Source: Streptomyces sp. SUK 48 (GTDB lineage Bacteria > Actinomycetota > Actinomycetes > Streptomycetales > Streptomycetaceae). From it: a stretch of 64,000 bases of DNA. Both the position numbers and the translations under genes were made by a program. The DNA is taken from NCBI RefSeq assembly GCF_009650765.1, contig NZ_CP045740.1, positions 7,788,001 to 7,852,000 of the forward strand. Reading direction: 5' to 3'. The notes beneath the pieces are model-generated. The model did not search any database, had not been told where the DNA came from, and saw nothing but the letters and a program-made list of their open reading frames with translations. This document shows, piece after piece, positions 51,202 to 60,066 of the stretch; position 1 is the first letter of the stretch; each line of letters begins with the position of its first letter.

Positions 51202-51594
51202 TCAGCCCTGTTTCGGCGCCGTGATGGGCACCAGGCGCAGGGTGAAGGAGTGGCCGGCCGGGTCCGTGTAGCCGCGTTCCTCGTACGGCCCGGCCGCGTC
51301 CCTCGTCTCGATCGGGCGGCCGCCGAGTCCCACCACGCGCCGTTCGGCATCGTCCAAGTCCGCCACGAGGAAGACCAGATGGGCCTGGAGGGAGTTCTCC
51401 GGGCGGGGCCAGCTGGGCGAGACGGCGTTCATGTCGCGGCGGAATCCCATCCGGATGCCGTCGGCGCCACGGATCTCCACGAGGTTGGCGGAGGCGTCCG
51501 TCTGCTCACCCTCCAGGAACTCCTTGTAGAACACGGCCAGTTTCTCGGGCTCGGCGCAGTCGAGGACCACGAGGCCCGCGTTCACCAGTGTCAT
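51202..51594 (-). CDS. VOC-superfamily protein (glyoxalase/bleomycin-resistance fold)
   Basis: 130 residues from ATG 51594 (GGGAGGAAGC upstream). Two beta-alpha-beta-beta-beta units: GLVVLDCAEPEKLAVFYKEFLEGE and HLVFLVADLDDAERRVVGLGGRPIETRD, ending in YTDPAGHSFTLRLVP. Metal-site residues are poorly conserved by eye (Asp, His, Glu positions vary), so it may bind a ligand rather than catalyse. Function not predictable. Confidence 0.82.
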   Translation of the reverse strand: MTLVNAGLVVLDCAEPEKLAVFYKEFLEGEQTDASANLVEIRGADGIRMGFRRDMNAVSPSWPRPENSLQAHLVFLVADLDDAERRVVGLGGRPIETRDAAGPYEERGYTDPAGHSFTLRLVPITAPKQG

Positions 51595-51706
51595 GCTTCC
51601 TCCCAGGGGATGACCTCTTCTGCGGATATCCCCAGCCGCCGGATTCAGTCGGCGGACGGCGGCGCGCGCCGGCGCGTCGGCCGCGCATCCCGGCGGTCGC
51701 GTCCAC

Positions 51707-51749
51707 ATTCCCGGACCGGCCGCGAGCCGCGGGCGGCCGGTCCGGGAAT
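51707..51749. terminator. 16-bp perfect hairpin
   Basis: ATTCCCGGACCGGCCG (51707-51722) pairs perfectly with 51734-51749 around an 11-base loop. It lies past the end of the leftward NmrA gene (stop at 51779), about 110 bases before the VOC gene start. Strong terminator. Confidence 0.8.
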
Positions 51750-51778
51750 CCGGCGGGTCGCTTCGGCCGGGCCGGGAC

Positions 51779-52618
51779 TCAGCTGAAGGCGGCGAGGTTG
51801 CGGGCGACCCAGTCGCCGAAGGGCCTCGGGGCGCGGCCGAGGACGCGCTCCACGTCCGGACTGATCCGCGACTCGGCGGAGTTGGGGGCGCCGATGATGT
51901 CCAGGGTGTCGTCGGCGAGTTCCGGCGGCACGAACCGGGTCATCGCGGCCTTCGCCTCCTCCCGGGTGAGTTCGTGGAAGCGCACCGGGGAGCCGAGCGC
52001 GGCGGCGATGGCCCGCGCCTGCTGCCGCGGTGTGATCACCTCGGGCCCGGTCAGTTCGAAGACTCCGCCGTTGTGCCGGTCGTCCAGCAGGCAGGCCGCC
52101 GCCACCTCCGCGATGTCCGCCGGGTCGACGACCGGAACCCCGACGTCGCCGAAGGGCGCGGCGACCACCCCGTGCGCCCGGACGGACTCCGCCCAGGCGA
52201 AGGCGTTCGAGGCGAAGCCGCCCGGTCGCAGCACGGCCCAGTCCAGGCCGGACCCCCGCAACGCGTCCTCCAGCTCCCGCATCGCGATCCGTGTGGGGCC
52301 GAGCGGTCTGGTCGCCACGCCCTGCGAGGACAGCAGGACGACCCGGCGGACCCCGCTCGCCGCGGCCAGGTCGATGATGCCGGTCGGCCCGGCACCGGGG
52401 GCGTGCAGGTCGCCGGAGAGCAGGAGGAACAGCGCCTTCGCACCGTCCAGTACGGGGGCGAGGGTCTGCGGCTCGGCCAGGTCGGCCCGCATGTGCCGGG
52501 CCCCCTGCGGCACCTGTGCGGTGTGCCGCGACACCGCTGTCACCTGCTCGCCCGCCTCCGCCAGGGCCTGTGTCAGGGTCCGGCCCACGTTTCCGGTAGC
52601 CCCGGTCACCACGATCAT
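51779..52618 (-). CDS. NAD(P)-binding SDR/NmrA-type oxidoreductase (quinone reductase-like)
   Basis: 279 residues from ATG 52618 (GAGGAG upstream). MIVVTGATGNVGRTLTQALAEAGEQVTAVSRH gives the nucleotide fold. FELTGPEVITPRQQARAIAAALGSPVRFHELTREEAKAAMTRF is typical of QOR2/NmrA-type quinone or NADPH-sensing proteins. Divergent from the HxlR gene, a layout that recalls QorA/QorR and other quinone-responsive pairs, where electrophiles inactivate the repressor and induce the reductase. Confidence 0.85.
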   Translation of the reverse strand: MIVVTGATGNVGRTLTQALAEAGEQVTAVSRHTAQVPQGARHMRADLAEPQTLAPVLDGAKALFLLLSGDLHAPGAGPTGIIDLAAASGVRRVVLLSSQGVATRPLGPTRIAMRELEDALRGSGLDWAVLRPGGFASNAFAWAESVRAHGVVAAPFGDVGVPVVDPADIAEVAAACLLDDRHNGGVFELTGPEVITPRQQARAIAAALGSPVRFHELTREEAKAAMTRFVPPELADDTLDIIGAPNSAESRISPDVERVLGRAPRPFGDWVARNLAAFS

Positions 52619-52712
52619 GTTCAAGCTCCTCGTCCGTTGTGCGGTACGGCGGTTGACGCTAGGAGGCGGGGCTTGTTCTCCGTAAGGACGTACCCGGAGG
52701 TAAGCTCCTGAC

Positions 52713-53096
52713 ATGGGGGAAGGCGCGCAGCTGAGGCAGGCCGAGGCAGTCCGGCGGTATGACGTGTTTCACACCGACTGCCCCGCGCGTGACATGGTCG
52801 ACCACGTCACCAGCAGGTGGGGTATCTGGGTCCTGATCTCCTTGCGGAGCAACGACCTTCGGTTCTACGAGCTGCGTGACAGCATCCAGGGCGTCAGCGA
52901 GAAGATGCTCGCCCAGACCTTGCGCGCGCTGGTCCAGGACGGCCTGGTCCGGCGCGAGGTCGAGCCGACGACACCACCGCAAGTCACCTACGGGCTGACC
53001 GAGTTCGGCCAGGACATCGGCGAGCCGCTCACCGACCTGTTCGACCGGATCACCAAGCGGCTCCCGGCGGACCTCCGTCCGCCGCGCGAGGGCTGA
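52713..53096 (+). CDS. HxlR-family (YodB/HypR-like) redox-type regulator
   Basis: 127 residues. Winged helix: CPARDMVDHVTSRWGIWVLISLRSNDLRFYELRDSIQGVSEKMLAQTLRALVQDGLVRREVEPTTPPQVTYGLTEFG. The N-terminal Cys in HTDCPARD is at the position used by YodB and HypR to sense quinones and disulfide stress. It probably represses the divergent quinone-reductase-like gene. The 94-base gap between them has GTAAGG/GTACCC-type imperfect repeats. Confidence 0.9.
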   Translation: MGEGAQLRQAEAVRRYDVFHTDCPARDMVDHVTSRWGIWVLISLRSNDLRFYELRDSIQGVSEKMLAQTLRALVQDGLVRREVEPTTPPQVTYGLTEFGQDIGEPLTDLFDRITKRLPADLRPPREG

Positions 53097-53197
53097 GCGC
53101 AGCCGTCCCGGGTGGACGCGGCTCTTGGCGGCCTTGGTGGCGTAGGTCAGGGGTCGGGCCGCGGTGCTCGTCGCCTCCCGTCGGCGCCGCCGTCGTG

Positions 53198-54796
53198 TCA
53201 GTCGAGCAGAACGCCCGGATTGAGGACGCCGTGGGGGTCCAGTGCGTCCTTGGCGGCGCGCAGTGCCAGCGCGAAGGGGTCCGGGCGCTGGCGGTCGTAG
53301 CCGGGGCGGTGGTCGCGGCCGACGGCGTGGTGGTGGGTGATGGTGGCGCGGTGGCGGTGCAGGACATCGTTCGCGGCGGCCTTGATGTCGTCCCAGATCT
53401 CGACCTCGTCGCCGGGTCGACCGGCGACGGCCACGGTGAAGTAGGGGGCGGCGCCGTCCGGGTAGACGTGGGTGAGACGGCAGTTGACGGTCGCCGGGTG
53501 GCCGGTGGCCCGCGCGGCGGCGGCCCCGACCTCGGTGCGGACGGCGTCGATCAGGGCGGGAATCCTGTCCCAGGTGGCGGCGGTCTCGAAGGTCTCGACG
53601 ACGGCCCCCATCCGGGCCAGCCCGTCGCGCAGGTAGGGCATCCGCAGGAACGCCGAGCGCCAGGCGCTCACCGCCGCGTCCTGCGGGGCGTCGCGGTCCG
53701 CCGCCGAGCCGCGGCCGCCGTGGGCGCGGGCCAGGTCCACGGCGGCCGCGAGGCGGCCGTCGACGGGGGCGGTGGCGGACTCGAAGCCCAGGACCAGGAC
53801 GGCCGAGCCGTCGTGGGAGGCACCGGACAGCAGGGCCTCGCCCGGGTCGAGCAGACGGCAGTTGGCCGGAGAGAGATCGGACTGGGCGATGGCCCGCACC
53901 GCCTCCAGCGCACGTGCGAAGCCGGTGAAGGCCACGGACGCGGAGGCTTTGTGCCGGGGGCGTTCCCGCAGCCGCGTCCACGCCTCCGTGATGACGCCGA
54001 GCGTGCCCTCGGAGCCGAGGAAGAACCGGTCCGGCGAGGGCCCGGCGCCGGATGCGGGCAGCCGCCAGGAGGTGCCCGTCCCGGCGGGCGTGATCACGCG
54101 CAGGGACTGCACGAAGTCGTCGATGTGGGTGTGGCCGGTGGCGTAGTGGCCGCCCGCCCGGGTGGCCAGCCAGCCGCCGAGGGTGGAGAACTCGAAGCTC
54201 TGCGGGAAGTGACGCAGGGTCAGGCCGTGGGGCCGCAACTGGGCCTCCAGCGCCGGGCCGAGGACCCCGGCCTGGATACGGGCCGAGCGGCTTGCGGTGT
54301 CGATCTCCAGGACGCGGTCCATCGCGGTCAGGTCGAGGGAGAGTACGGCGCGATGGGCGTCGCCGCGGTACTCCACGCCGCCGACCACCGAGGAGCCGCC
54401 GCCGAAGGGGATGACGGCCACGCCGTGCCCGCCGGCCCAGTCCAACAGGTCCGTCACGTCCTGGTCGCGGGCCGGGCGGGCGACGAGATCGGGGATGCGC
54501 CCCGGCCGGCCGCGCAGGGCCCGGGCGACATCGCGGTACGCCTTGCCCATGGCGTGGGCGGCGCGCGCCCGCGGGTCGGCCGTGACCAGGTGGGCCAGGG
54601 CGGCCGGGGGCGTCGCGGCGGGGCGGCCGATGGGCAGGTCGGCGATCCGGGGGACCGGGAGCGGGCGCGCGAGGGTGCCGGGCAGCAGGGCACCGGTCGC
54701 GACGCACTCGGCGTCGTCGGGGTGGGCGTCGACGTAGCCCCAGCCCCACCAGGAGCGGGTGCGGGAGGTGTGCGGGTCGGTCGCGGTGGCAGGCAC
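53198..54796 (-). CDS. FAD-linked oxidase, alkyldihydroxyacetonephosphate-synthase-like
   Basis: 532 residues, vanillyl-alcohol-oxidase fold. FAD-binding domain: VIPFGGGSSVVGGVEYRGDAHRAVLSLDLTAMDRVLEID and FEFSTLGGWLATRAGGHYATG. C-terminal HHHAVGRDHRPGYDRQRP and the end LRAAKDALDPHGVLNPGVLLD match the AGPS subgroup (TIGR-type FAD-linked oxidases). It may act in ether-lipid synthesis or on other alpha-hydroxy acids. Divergent from a TetR gene across two palindromes, so it is likely controlled by that TetR. Confidence 0.85.
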   Translation of the reverse strand: MPATATDPHTSRTRSWWGWGYVDAHPDDAECVATGALLPGTLARPLPVPRIADLPIGRPAATPPAALAHLVTADPRARAAHAMGKAYRDVARALRGRPGRIPDLVARPARDQDVTDLLDWAGGHGVAVIPFGGGSSVVGGVEYRGDAHRAVLSLDLTAMDRVLEIDTASRSARIQAGVLGPALEAQLRPHGLTLRHFPQSFEFSTLGGWLATRAGGHYATGHTHIDDFVQSLRVITPAGTGTSWRLPASGAGPSPDRFFLGSEGTLGVITEAWTRLRERPRHKASASVAFTGFARALEAVRAIAQSDLSPANCRLLDPGEALLSGASHDGSAVLVLGFESATAPVDGRLAAAVDLARAHGGRGSAADRDAPQDAAVSAWRSAFLRMPYLRDGLARMGAVVETFETAATWDRIPALIDAVRTEVGAAAARATGHPATVNCRLTHVYPDGAAPYFTVAVAGRPGDEVEIWDDIKAAANDVLHRHRATITHHHAVGRDHRPGYDRQRPDPFALALRAAKDALDPHGVLNPGVLLD

Positions 54797-54829
54797 GGAG
54801 GCGCTCCAACGGGGTCCGGGGGACAGGAA

Positions 54830-54859
54830 TTTACCCAGCGGTAAATTACCCTAGGGTAA
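54830..54859. promoter_or_regulatory. Two adjacent palindromic operators
   Basis: TTTACC-CAGC-GGTAAA (54830-54845) and the perfect 14-bp palindrome TTACCCTAGGGTAA (54846-54859) are back to back, with centres 15 bp apart. They sit between the FAD oxidase and TetR starts, and the TetR dimer probably binds both. Confidence 0.85.
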
Positions 54860-54870
54860 GATCTGGTCCC

Positions 54871-55509
54871 ATGACAACGCTCTCCTCCGGGGCCGGTACC
54901 AAGGGCGTGCCGAGGGCCGCGCGCGAACGGCAGCTCCTGGCCGCGGCCACCGAGGAGTTCGGCCGGCGCGGGTACGAGGCCACCACGGTGGCCGCCGTCG
55001 CCACCCGCGTCGGCGTCACCAAGCCGCTCGTGCACCAGTACTTCGGCGGCAAGCAGGACCTCTACCTCGCCTGCCTCGACCCGGTCGGCGAGCGGCTGCT
55101 GGGCGCGATCCGCGCCGCGATGGCCGAAGGGGACACCGGTGCGCCGTCGACGCCCCTGCGCGTGCTGCGCGCCCTGTTCACCGCTCTCGACGGGCGGCGC
55201 GAGGCGTGGTTCGTCCTCTACGATCCCTCGCTGCCGCCCGACAGCGAGGCCGCCCGCCGCGCGGCCCACTTCCGCGACGCCATCGACGACCTCGCCGCGA
55301 CCGGCACCGCCGACCTGCTGCGCGCCGCCGGAGGCGGCGACCCGCTCGACGCCGACGCCCTCGCATACGCGTGGCGCGGCCTGTGCACCGCGCTGGTGCG
55401 CTGGTGGATCAACCACCCCGACCAGTCGGCCGAGGCCATGACCCGGCGCTGCGCCCGGCTCCTGGACGCCGCCCGCACGGCCTTCGCGAACGGCGACGAC
55501 AGCACGTGA
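54871..55509 (+). CDS. TetR-family regulator
   Basis: 212 residues. Helix-turn-helix: ERQLLAAATEEFGRRGYEATTVAAVATRVGVTKPLVHQYFGGKQDLYLACL. Probable autorepressor and repressor of the divergent FAD-linked oxidase through the adjacent palindromes. Ligand unknown, possibly a lipid or acyl compound given its target. Confidence 0.92.
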   Translation: MTTLSSGAGTKGVPRAARERQLLAAATEEFGRRGYEATTVAAVATRVGVTKPLVHQYFGGKQDLYLACLDPVGERLLGAIRAAMAEGDTGAPSTPLRVLRALFTALDGRREAWFVLYDPSLPPDSEAARRAAHFRDAIDDLAATGTADLLRAAGGGDPLDADALAYAWRGLCTALVRWWINHPDQSAEAMTRRCARLLDAARTAFANGDDST

Positions 55510-55597
55510 ACGCGGCGGCCGGCAGCGCGGCTCAACTCCCTCCCGAGCAAAGGAAGGTCGCCGACCTCCTCGGTGTGCGTGGTGACGGGCGCCGGAC

Positions 55598-56133
55598 TCA
55601 CGAAGCCGCCCGGGCCGGGCCGGGGCAGCTTCCGAGCCGGGCTGCCCGGTCCCTCTCCGTGGCGACGGCGGAGGGGGAGAGAAGGGCCGCGGCGGGGGAG
55701 GCGGCGAGGCCGAGCCGGTAGAAAGCTGGAAGCGGGCACGGGCGCATCCCAGGCCATGGGCCGGGGCGAGGGCGGTGACGAGCGCGGTGGCGCTGCCGGC
55801 GTGGACGATCTCGCCGATGGTGCGGACCACGGACACCAGGGCGGCGGCCGGGGCGGCCCAGCCGCCGCCCAGTGCGGTGGCGCCGAGGAAGCCGAGATAG
55901 GAAGCGGCGAGCACCACACCGGAGAGAGCGAGCACGCTCCGCCGGGAGAAGCGGGACAACAGGACGGTGACCGGCACCTGAAGGGTGATCACGAACACCG
56001 TGTTCGCCACGAAGATCGCCGCCGACCACACCGGGGACGCGTGCAGCCGGGTCACCAGGACCAGGGGGAGTGCGATCTCGGGGACGTCGAGGCGGAAGAC
56101 GTAGACGACGTTGGCCGCCGGCAGCGCGCGCAT
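55598..56133 (-). pseudogene. Decayed MFS transporter, C-terminal half only
   Basis: From 56133 the sequence encodes MFS helices (ALPLVLVTRLHASPVWSAAIF, VPVTVLLSRFSRRSVLALSG, ALVTALAPAHGLG..ARFQLSTG). At about 55716 the reading shifts by one base and continues as LGLAASPAAALLSPSAVATERDRAAR to a stop at 55598. The N-terminal six helices are absent and a further deletion is likely after SPAA. A broken relic that makes no working transporter. Confidence 0.8.
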
Positions 56134-56249
56134 CCGGGGCGCGGGCCCGTCGGCCGGGTCCCCGGCCGGTGCGGCGGCCGGGGACGCGTGCGGGCGGACC
56201 GTCCCGGCCGCGGCCCGCCCGCACGTCCATCCCTGCGGCGTCCCCCTCC

Positions 56250-56535
56250 GCCAGGCCCCGGCCCCTCGAGAACGGCACCGCGGTGCTCGTGCGCCGCGCG
56301 AGTGTGGCGGACCCGTACGCGTGCGTCGAGGTCGGCAACCCGGACGGACGCGACGCCGTCTTCTCCGTGAAGATGCGCTTCAGGGACGGGCGCGGGCGGT
56401 CAGGTGGCGGTATCCGCGAAGGGCAGGACGGCCTACCGGGTGTTCGCGGGCGGCAGCGGGCGCGTCGCGGAGATCGCCCACCGCGAGGTCGAACCCGTGG
56501 CCGTCGCCGACTGGGAGAGCCCGTCGGGGCCCGCC
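56250..56535 (+). pseudogene. Degenerate remnant of a hypothetical protein
   Basis: Two pieces of one beta-rich sequence appear in different frames: TAVLVRRASVADPYACVEVGNPDGRDAVFSVKMRFRDG near 56275-56390 and VAVSAKGRTAYRVFAGGSGRVAEIAHREVEPVAVAD near 56405-56510. They read as one domain broken by a frameshift and lack start and stop of their own. With the MFS relic this makes a 1.1 kb decayed stretch (55510-56624). I do not recognise the parent protein. Confidence 0.55.
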
Positions 56536-56584
56536 CCGCGGTTCTGCGCAGCCGGCCGCGCGCCCGCTCGGCCTCCCGCAACTT

Positions 56585-56603
56585 TACGCAAGCCGCTTAC
56601 GTA
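56585..56603. promoter_or_regulatory. LacI-type operator
   Basis: TACGCAAGC-C-GCTTACGTA (56585-56603) is a 19-bp palindrome with one mismatched pair around a C/G centre, 22 bases before the LacI start. CTTGCG half-sites also occur at 56616-56621 and at 57676-57681, upstream of the binding-protein gene. Likely autoregulation. Confidence 0.8.
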
Positions 56604-56624
56604 GACCGCGCTATTCTTGCGCGC

Positions 56625-57623
56625 ATGACGCGACGACTTGCGGAAGTGGCGAAGAAGGTCGGGGTCAGCGAGGCCACGGTCAGCCGGGTGCTCAACGGCA
56701 GGCCCGGGGTCTCCGACGCCACCCGGCAGGCGGTGCTGACCGCCCTCGACGTCCTGGGCTACGAGCGCCCCACCCAGCTGCGCGGCGAACGCGCCCGGCT
56801 CGTCGGCCTGGTGCTGCCGGAGCTCCAGAACCCCATCTTCCCCGCGTTCGCCGAGGTCATCGGCGGCGCGCTCGCCCAGCTCGGGCTCACCCCCGTGCTG
56901 TGCACCCAGACCAAGGGCGGTGTCTCGGAGGCGGACTACGTCGAACTGCTGCTCCAGCAGCAGGTGTCCGGCGTCGTCTTCGCCGGCGGCCTCTACGCCC
57001 AGGCCGACGCCCCGCACGACCACTACCGGCGGCTCGCCGACCGCAACATCCCCGTCGTCCTGGTCAACGCCGCCATCGACCACCTCGGCTTCCCGGGCGT
57101 GTCCTGTGACGACGCGGTCGCCGTCGAACAGGCGTGGCGGCACCTCGCCTCGCTCGGCCACGAGCGCATCGGGCTGGTCCTCGGCCCCGGCGACCACATG
57201 CCCTCCGCCCGCAAACTGGCCGCCGCGCACGCCCTCACCGGCGGACTCCCGGAAGAGCGGATCGCGCGGGCCATCTTCTCCATCGAGGGCGGCCACGCCG
57301 CCGCCGCGCGGCTGATCGACCGGGGCGTCACCGGCATCATCTGCGCCAGCGACCCCCTCGCCCTCGGCGCGATCCGGGCCGCCCGGCGCAAGGGCTGTGA
57401 CGTCCCGGGCCGGATCTCCGTCGTCGGCTACGATGACTCGGCGTTCATGAACTGCACCGAGCCTCCGCTCACCACCGTCCGCCAGCCCATCGAGGCCATG
57501 GGCCGCGCGGCCGTGGAACTGCTGAACGCGCAGATCGGCGGCGCCGCCGTACCCGCCGAGGAGCTTCTGTTCGAACCCGAACTGGTGGTGCGCGGATCGA
57601 CCGGGCAGGCACCGCACGACTGA
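56625..57623 (+). CDS. LacI-family sugar-responsive repressor
   Basis: 332 residues. Helix-turn-helix and hinge: RLAEVAKKVGVSEATVSRVLNGRPGVSDATRQAVLTALDVLGYERP. Ligand domain of the ribose-binding type: IFPAFAEVIGGALAQLG, GVVFAGG, GVTGIICASDPLALGAIRAARRKGCDVPGRISVVGYDDS. It is the expected repressor of the following sugar-uptake operon. Confidence 0.93.
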   Translation: MTRRLAEVAKKVGVSEATVSRVLNGRPGVSDATRQAVLTALDVLGYERPTQLRGERARLVGLVLPELQNPIFPAFAEVIGGALAQLGLTPVLCTQTKGGVSEADYVELLLQQQVSGVVFAGGLYAQADAPHDHYRRLADRNIPVVLVNAAIDHLGFPGVSCDDAVAVEQAWRHLASLGHERIGLVLGPGDHMPSARKLAAAHALTGGLPEERIARAIFSIEGGHAAAARLIDRGVTGIICASDPLALGAIRAARRKGCDVPGRISVVGYDDSAFMNCTEPPLTTVRQPIEAMGRAAVELLNAQIGGAAVPAEELLFEPELVVRGSTGQAPHD

Positions 57624-57640
57624 GGCGCCGGTACATCCGG

Positions 57641-57681
57641 GCGACTGTCAAATAATTACAGAAGTCGCGCGACATCTTGCG
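57641..57681. promoter_or_regulatory. Promoter/operator region of the sugar-uptake operon
   Basis: GCGACT (57641) and AGTCGC (57663) form an inverted pair around an AT-rich core with GTCAAATAATTACA, followed by the palindrome GTCGCGCGAC (57664-57673) and a CTTGCG half-site (57676). This fits a promoter overlapped by LacI-type sites, about 80 bases before the gene. Confidence 0.5.
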
Positions 57682-57754
57682 GACCCTTGTCGGCGGTGCT
57701 TGAGTGTGCCGCGCCCGCAGCTCCCGCCATGAGTGCCACCGAGGGGTCCAACGA

Positions 57755-59107
57755 ATGACAAGTACCGGGTTCCGCCGCACCTTCGTCGCGATCGGCGTCT
57801 GCTCCTCCCTCGCCCTCGCCGCCACCGCCTGCGGCGCGGGCGGCGGTGGTGCGGCGAGCGGCAAGACACGGATCACCGTCAACTGCGAGCCGCCGAAGAG
57901 CTCCAGAACCGACCGGAAGTTCTTCGACGCGGACGTCGCCTCCTTCGAGCGGCAGAACCCGGACATCGACGTCGTCACCCACGACGCCTTCCCGTGCGAG
58001 GACCCCAAGACCTTCGACGCCAAGCTCGCCGGCGGCCAGATGGAGGACGTGTTCTACACGTACTTCACCGACGTCGGCCATGTCGTGGACATCCACCAGG
58101 CCGCCGACCTCACGCCGTACCTCAAGGAGATGAAGAGTTACGGCACCCTCCAGAAGCAGCTGCGGGACATCTACACCGTGGACGGGAAGGTCTACGGCAT
58201 ACCGCGCACCGGATACAGCATGGGGCTGATCTACAACCGCGCCCTGTTCAAGAAGGCCGGCCTCGACCCCGACCAGCCCCCCACGACCTGGGACGAGGTC
58301 CGCGCCGACGCCAAGAAGATCGCCGCCCTCGGGGGCGGCACCGTGGGGTACGCCGACTACAGCGCCCAGAACCAGGGCGGCTGGCACTTCACCGCCGAGC
58401 TGTACGCGCAGGGCGGCGACGTCGTCAGCGCCGACGGCAAGAAGGCGACCGTCGACACCCCCGAGGGCCACGCCGTCCTGCAGAACCTGCACGACATGCG
58501 GTGGACCGACGACTCCATGGGCAGCAAGCAACTCCTCGTCATCAACGACGCGCAGCAGATGATGGGCGCGGGCAAGCTCGGCATGTACCTCGCCGCCCCC
58601 GACAACATCCCGATCCTCGTCAAGGAGAAGGGCGCCGGCTACGACGACATCGCCATCGGCCCCATGCCCGGCGGCCAGGGCACCCTGATCGGCGGCGACG
58701 GCTACATGTTCAACAAGCACGACTCGCCCGCCCAGATCCGCGCCGGCCTCGAATGGCTCACGTACATGTACCTCACCCCCGGCAAGGGCTTCCTCGGCGA
58801 CTACGCCCGCGCCAAGCGGAACAACGCCCCGGTCGGGCTGCCCGAGCCGCGCCTGTTCACCGGCGCCGCCGACGCCGAGGACCAGAAGATCAAGAAGGCC
58901 AACGCCAACGTCCCGGTGGAGAACTACCAGAGCTTCCTGGACGGCAACACCAAGCTCCGGATGAAGATCGAGCCGCCGGACGCGCAGCAGATCTACTCCG
59001 TCCTCGACGGCACCGTCTCCGCCGTCCTCACCAAGAAGGACGCCGACCTCGACGGGCTCCTGAAGGACGCGTCCGGCAAGATCGACAGCATTCTGGCCCG
59101 GAGCTGA
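57755..59107 (+). CDS. ABC sugar-binding lipoprotein
   Basis: 450 residues from ATG 57755. Signal peptide with lipobox (LALAATAC). Mature protein is a family-1 (MalE-like) solute-binding protein: FFDADVASFERQNPDIDVV, GIPRTGYSMGLIYNRALFKKAGLDPDQPPTTWDE, GGDGYMFNKHDSPAQI. Such proteins capture oligosaccharides. The downstream GH13 and secreted glucanase-like enzymes suggest alpha-linked gluco-oligosaccharides. The operon has no own ATPase, so MsiK, the shared Streptomyces ATPase, probably energises it. Confidence 0.9.
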   Translation: MTSTGFRRTFVAIGVCSSLALAATACGAGGGGAASGKTRITVNCEPPKSSRTDRKFFDADVASFERQNPDIDVVTHDAFPCEDPKTFDAKLAGGQMEDVFYTYFTDVGHVVDIHQAADLTPYLKEMKSYGTLQKQLRDIYTVDGKVYGIPRTGYSMGLIYNRALFKKAGLDPDQPPTTWDEVRADAKKIAALGGGTVGYADYSAQNQGGWHFTAELYAQGGDVVSADGKKATVDTPEGHAVLQNLHDMRWTDDSMGSKQLLVINDAQQMMGAGKLGMYLAAPDNIPILVKEKGAGYDDIAIGPMPGGQGTLIGGDGYMFNKHDSPAQIRAGLEWLTYMYLTPGKGFLGDYARAKRNNAPVGLPEPRLFTGAADAEDQKIKKANANVPVENYQSFLDGNTKLRMKIEPPDAQQIYSVLDGTVSAVLTKKDADLDGLLKDASGKIDSILARS

Positions 59108-59112
59108 CCGCC

Positions 59113-60066
59113 ATGACGAAGACGGCCGAGCGGCAGCGGACGGCGGCCGCCGTCCCCCCGGTCCCGGCGCCGGCCCCGGCAGGGGACCGGGGCCGGCGCC
59201 GCCTGATCGACCAGCTGCGCGCCTACGCCTTCCTCCTCGGCGGCCTGCTCTGCTTCGTCCTGTTCTCCTGGTACCCGGCGATCCGCGCGGTCGTGATCGC
59301 CTTCCAGAAGTACACCCCCGGCTCCCCGCCGCAGTGGGTCGGCACCGCCAACTTCACCCGCGTCTGGCACGACCCGGACTTCGCCGCCGCCTGGCGCAAC
59401 ACCTTCTGCTTCACACTGCTCGCCCTGCTCATCGGCTTCGCCGTCCCCTTCCTGCTGGCCCTCGTCCTGAACGAACTGCGGCACGCCAAGGCGTTCTTCA
59501 GAGTCGTGGTCTACCTGCCGGTGATGATCCCGCCGGTGGTCAGCGCCCTTTTGTGGAAGTGGTTCTACGACCCCGGGGCCGGACTCGCCAACGAGGCGCT
59601 GCGCTTCGTCCACCTGCCCACCTCGAACTGGTCCAACGGCACCGACACCGCACTCGTCTCCCTGGTGATCGTGGCGACCTGGGCCAACATGGGCGGCACG
59701 GTCCTCGTCTATCTGGCCGCCCTCCAGTCCATCCCCGGCGAGCTGTACGAGGCCGCCGAACTCGACGGCGCGAACCTCCTCCAGCGCATCCGGCACATCA
59801 CGGTCCCGCAGACCCGCTTCGTGATCATGATGCTGATGCTCCTCCAGATCATCGCCACCATGCAGGTGTTCACCGAGCCGTACGTCATCACCGGCGGCGG
59901 CCCCGAGAGCGCCACCGTCACCGTGCTCTACCTCATCTACAAATACGCCTTCCTCTACAACGACTTCGGCGGCGCCTGCGCCCTCAGCGTCATGCTCCTG
60001 CTGCTGCTCGGCGCCTTCTCCGCCGGCTACCTGCGGCTCACCCGGAACGAGGGGGACACCGCATGA
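59113..60066 (+). CDS. ABC sugar permease (MalF type)
   Basis: 317 residues, six helices (AYAFLLGGLLCFVLFSWYPAIRAVVIAF as TM1). The ATPase-contact loop reads YEAAELDGANLLQRIRHITVPQTRF, a canonical EAA-loop. ATGA overlap with the second permease. Together they form the membrane pore for oligosaccharide import. Confidence 0.93.
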   Translation: MTKTAERQRTAAAVPPVPAPAPAGDRGRRRLIDQLRAYAFLLGGLLCFVLFSWYPAIRAVVIAFQKYTPGSPPQWVGTANFTRVWHDPDFAAAWRNTFCFTLLALLIGFAVPFLLALVLNELRHAKAFFRVVVYLPVMIPPVVSALLWKWFYDPGAGLANEALRFVHLPTSNWSNGTDTALVSLVIVATWANMGGTVLVYLAALQSIPGELYEAAELDGANLLQRIRHITVPQTRFVIMMLMLLQIIATMQVFTEPYVITGGGPESATVTVLYLIYKYAFLYNDFGGACALSVMLLLLLGAFSAGYLRLTRNEGDTA

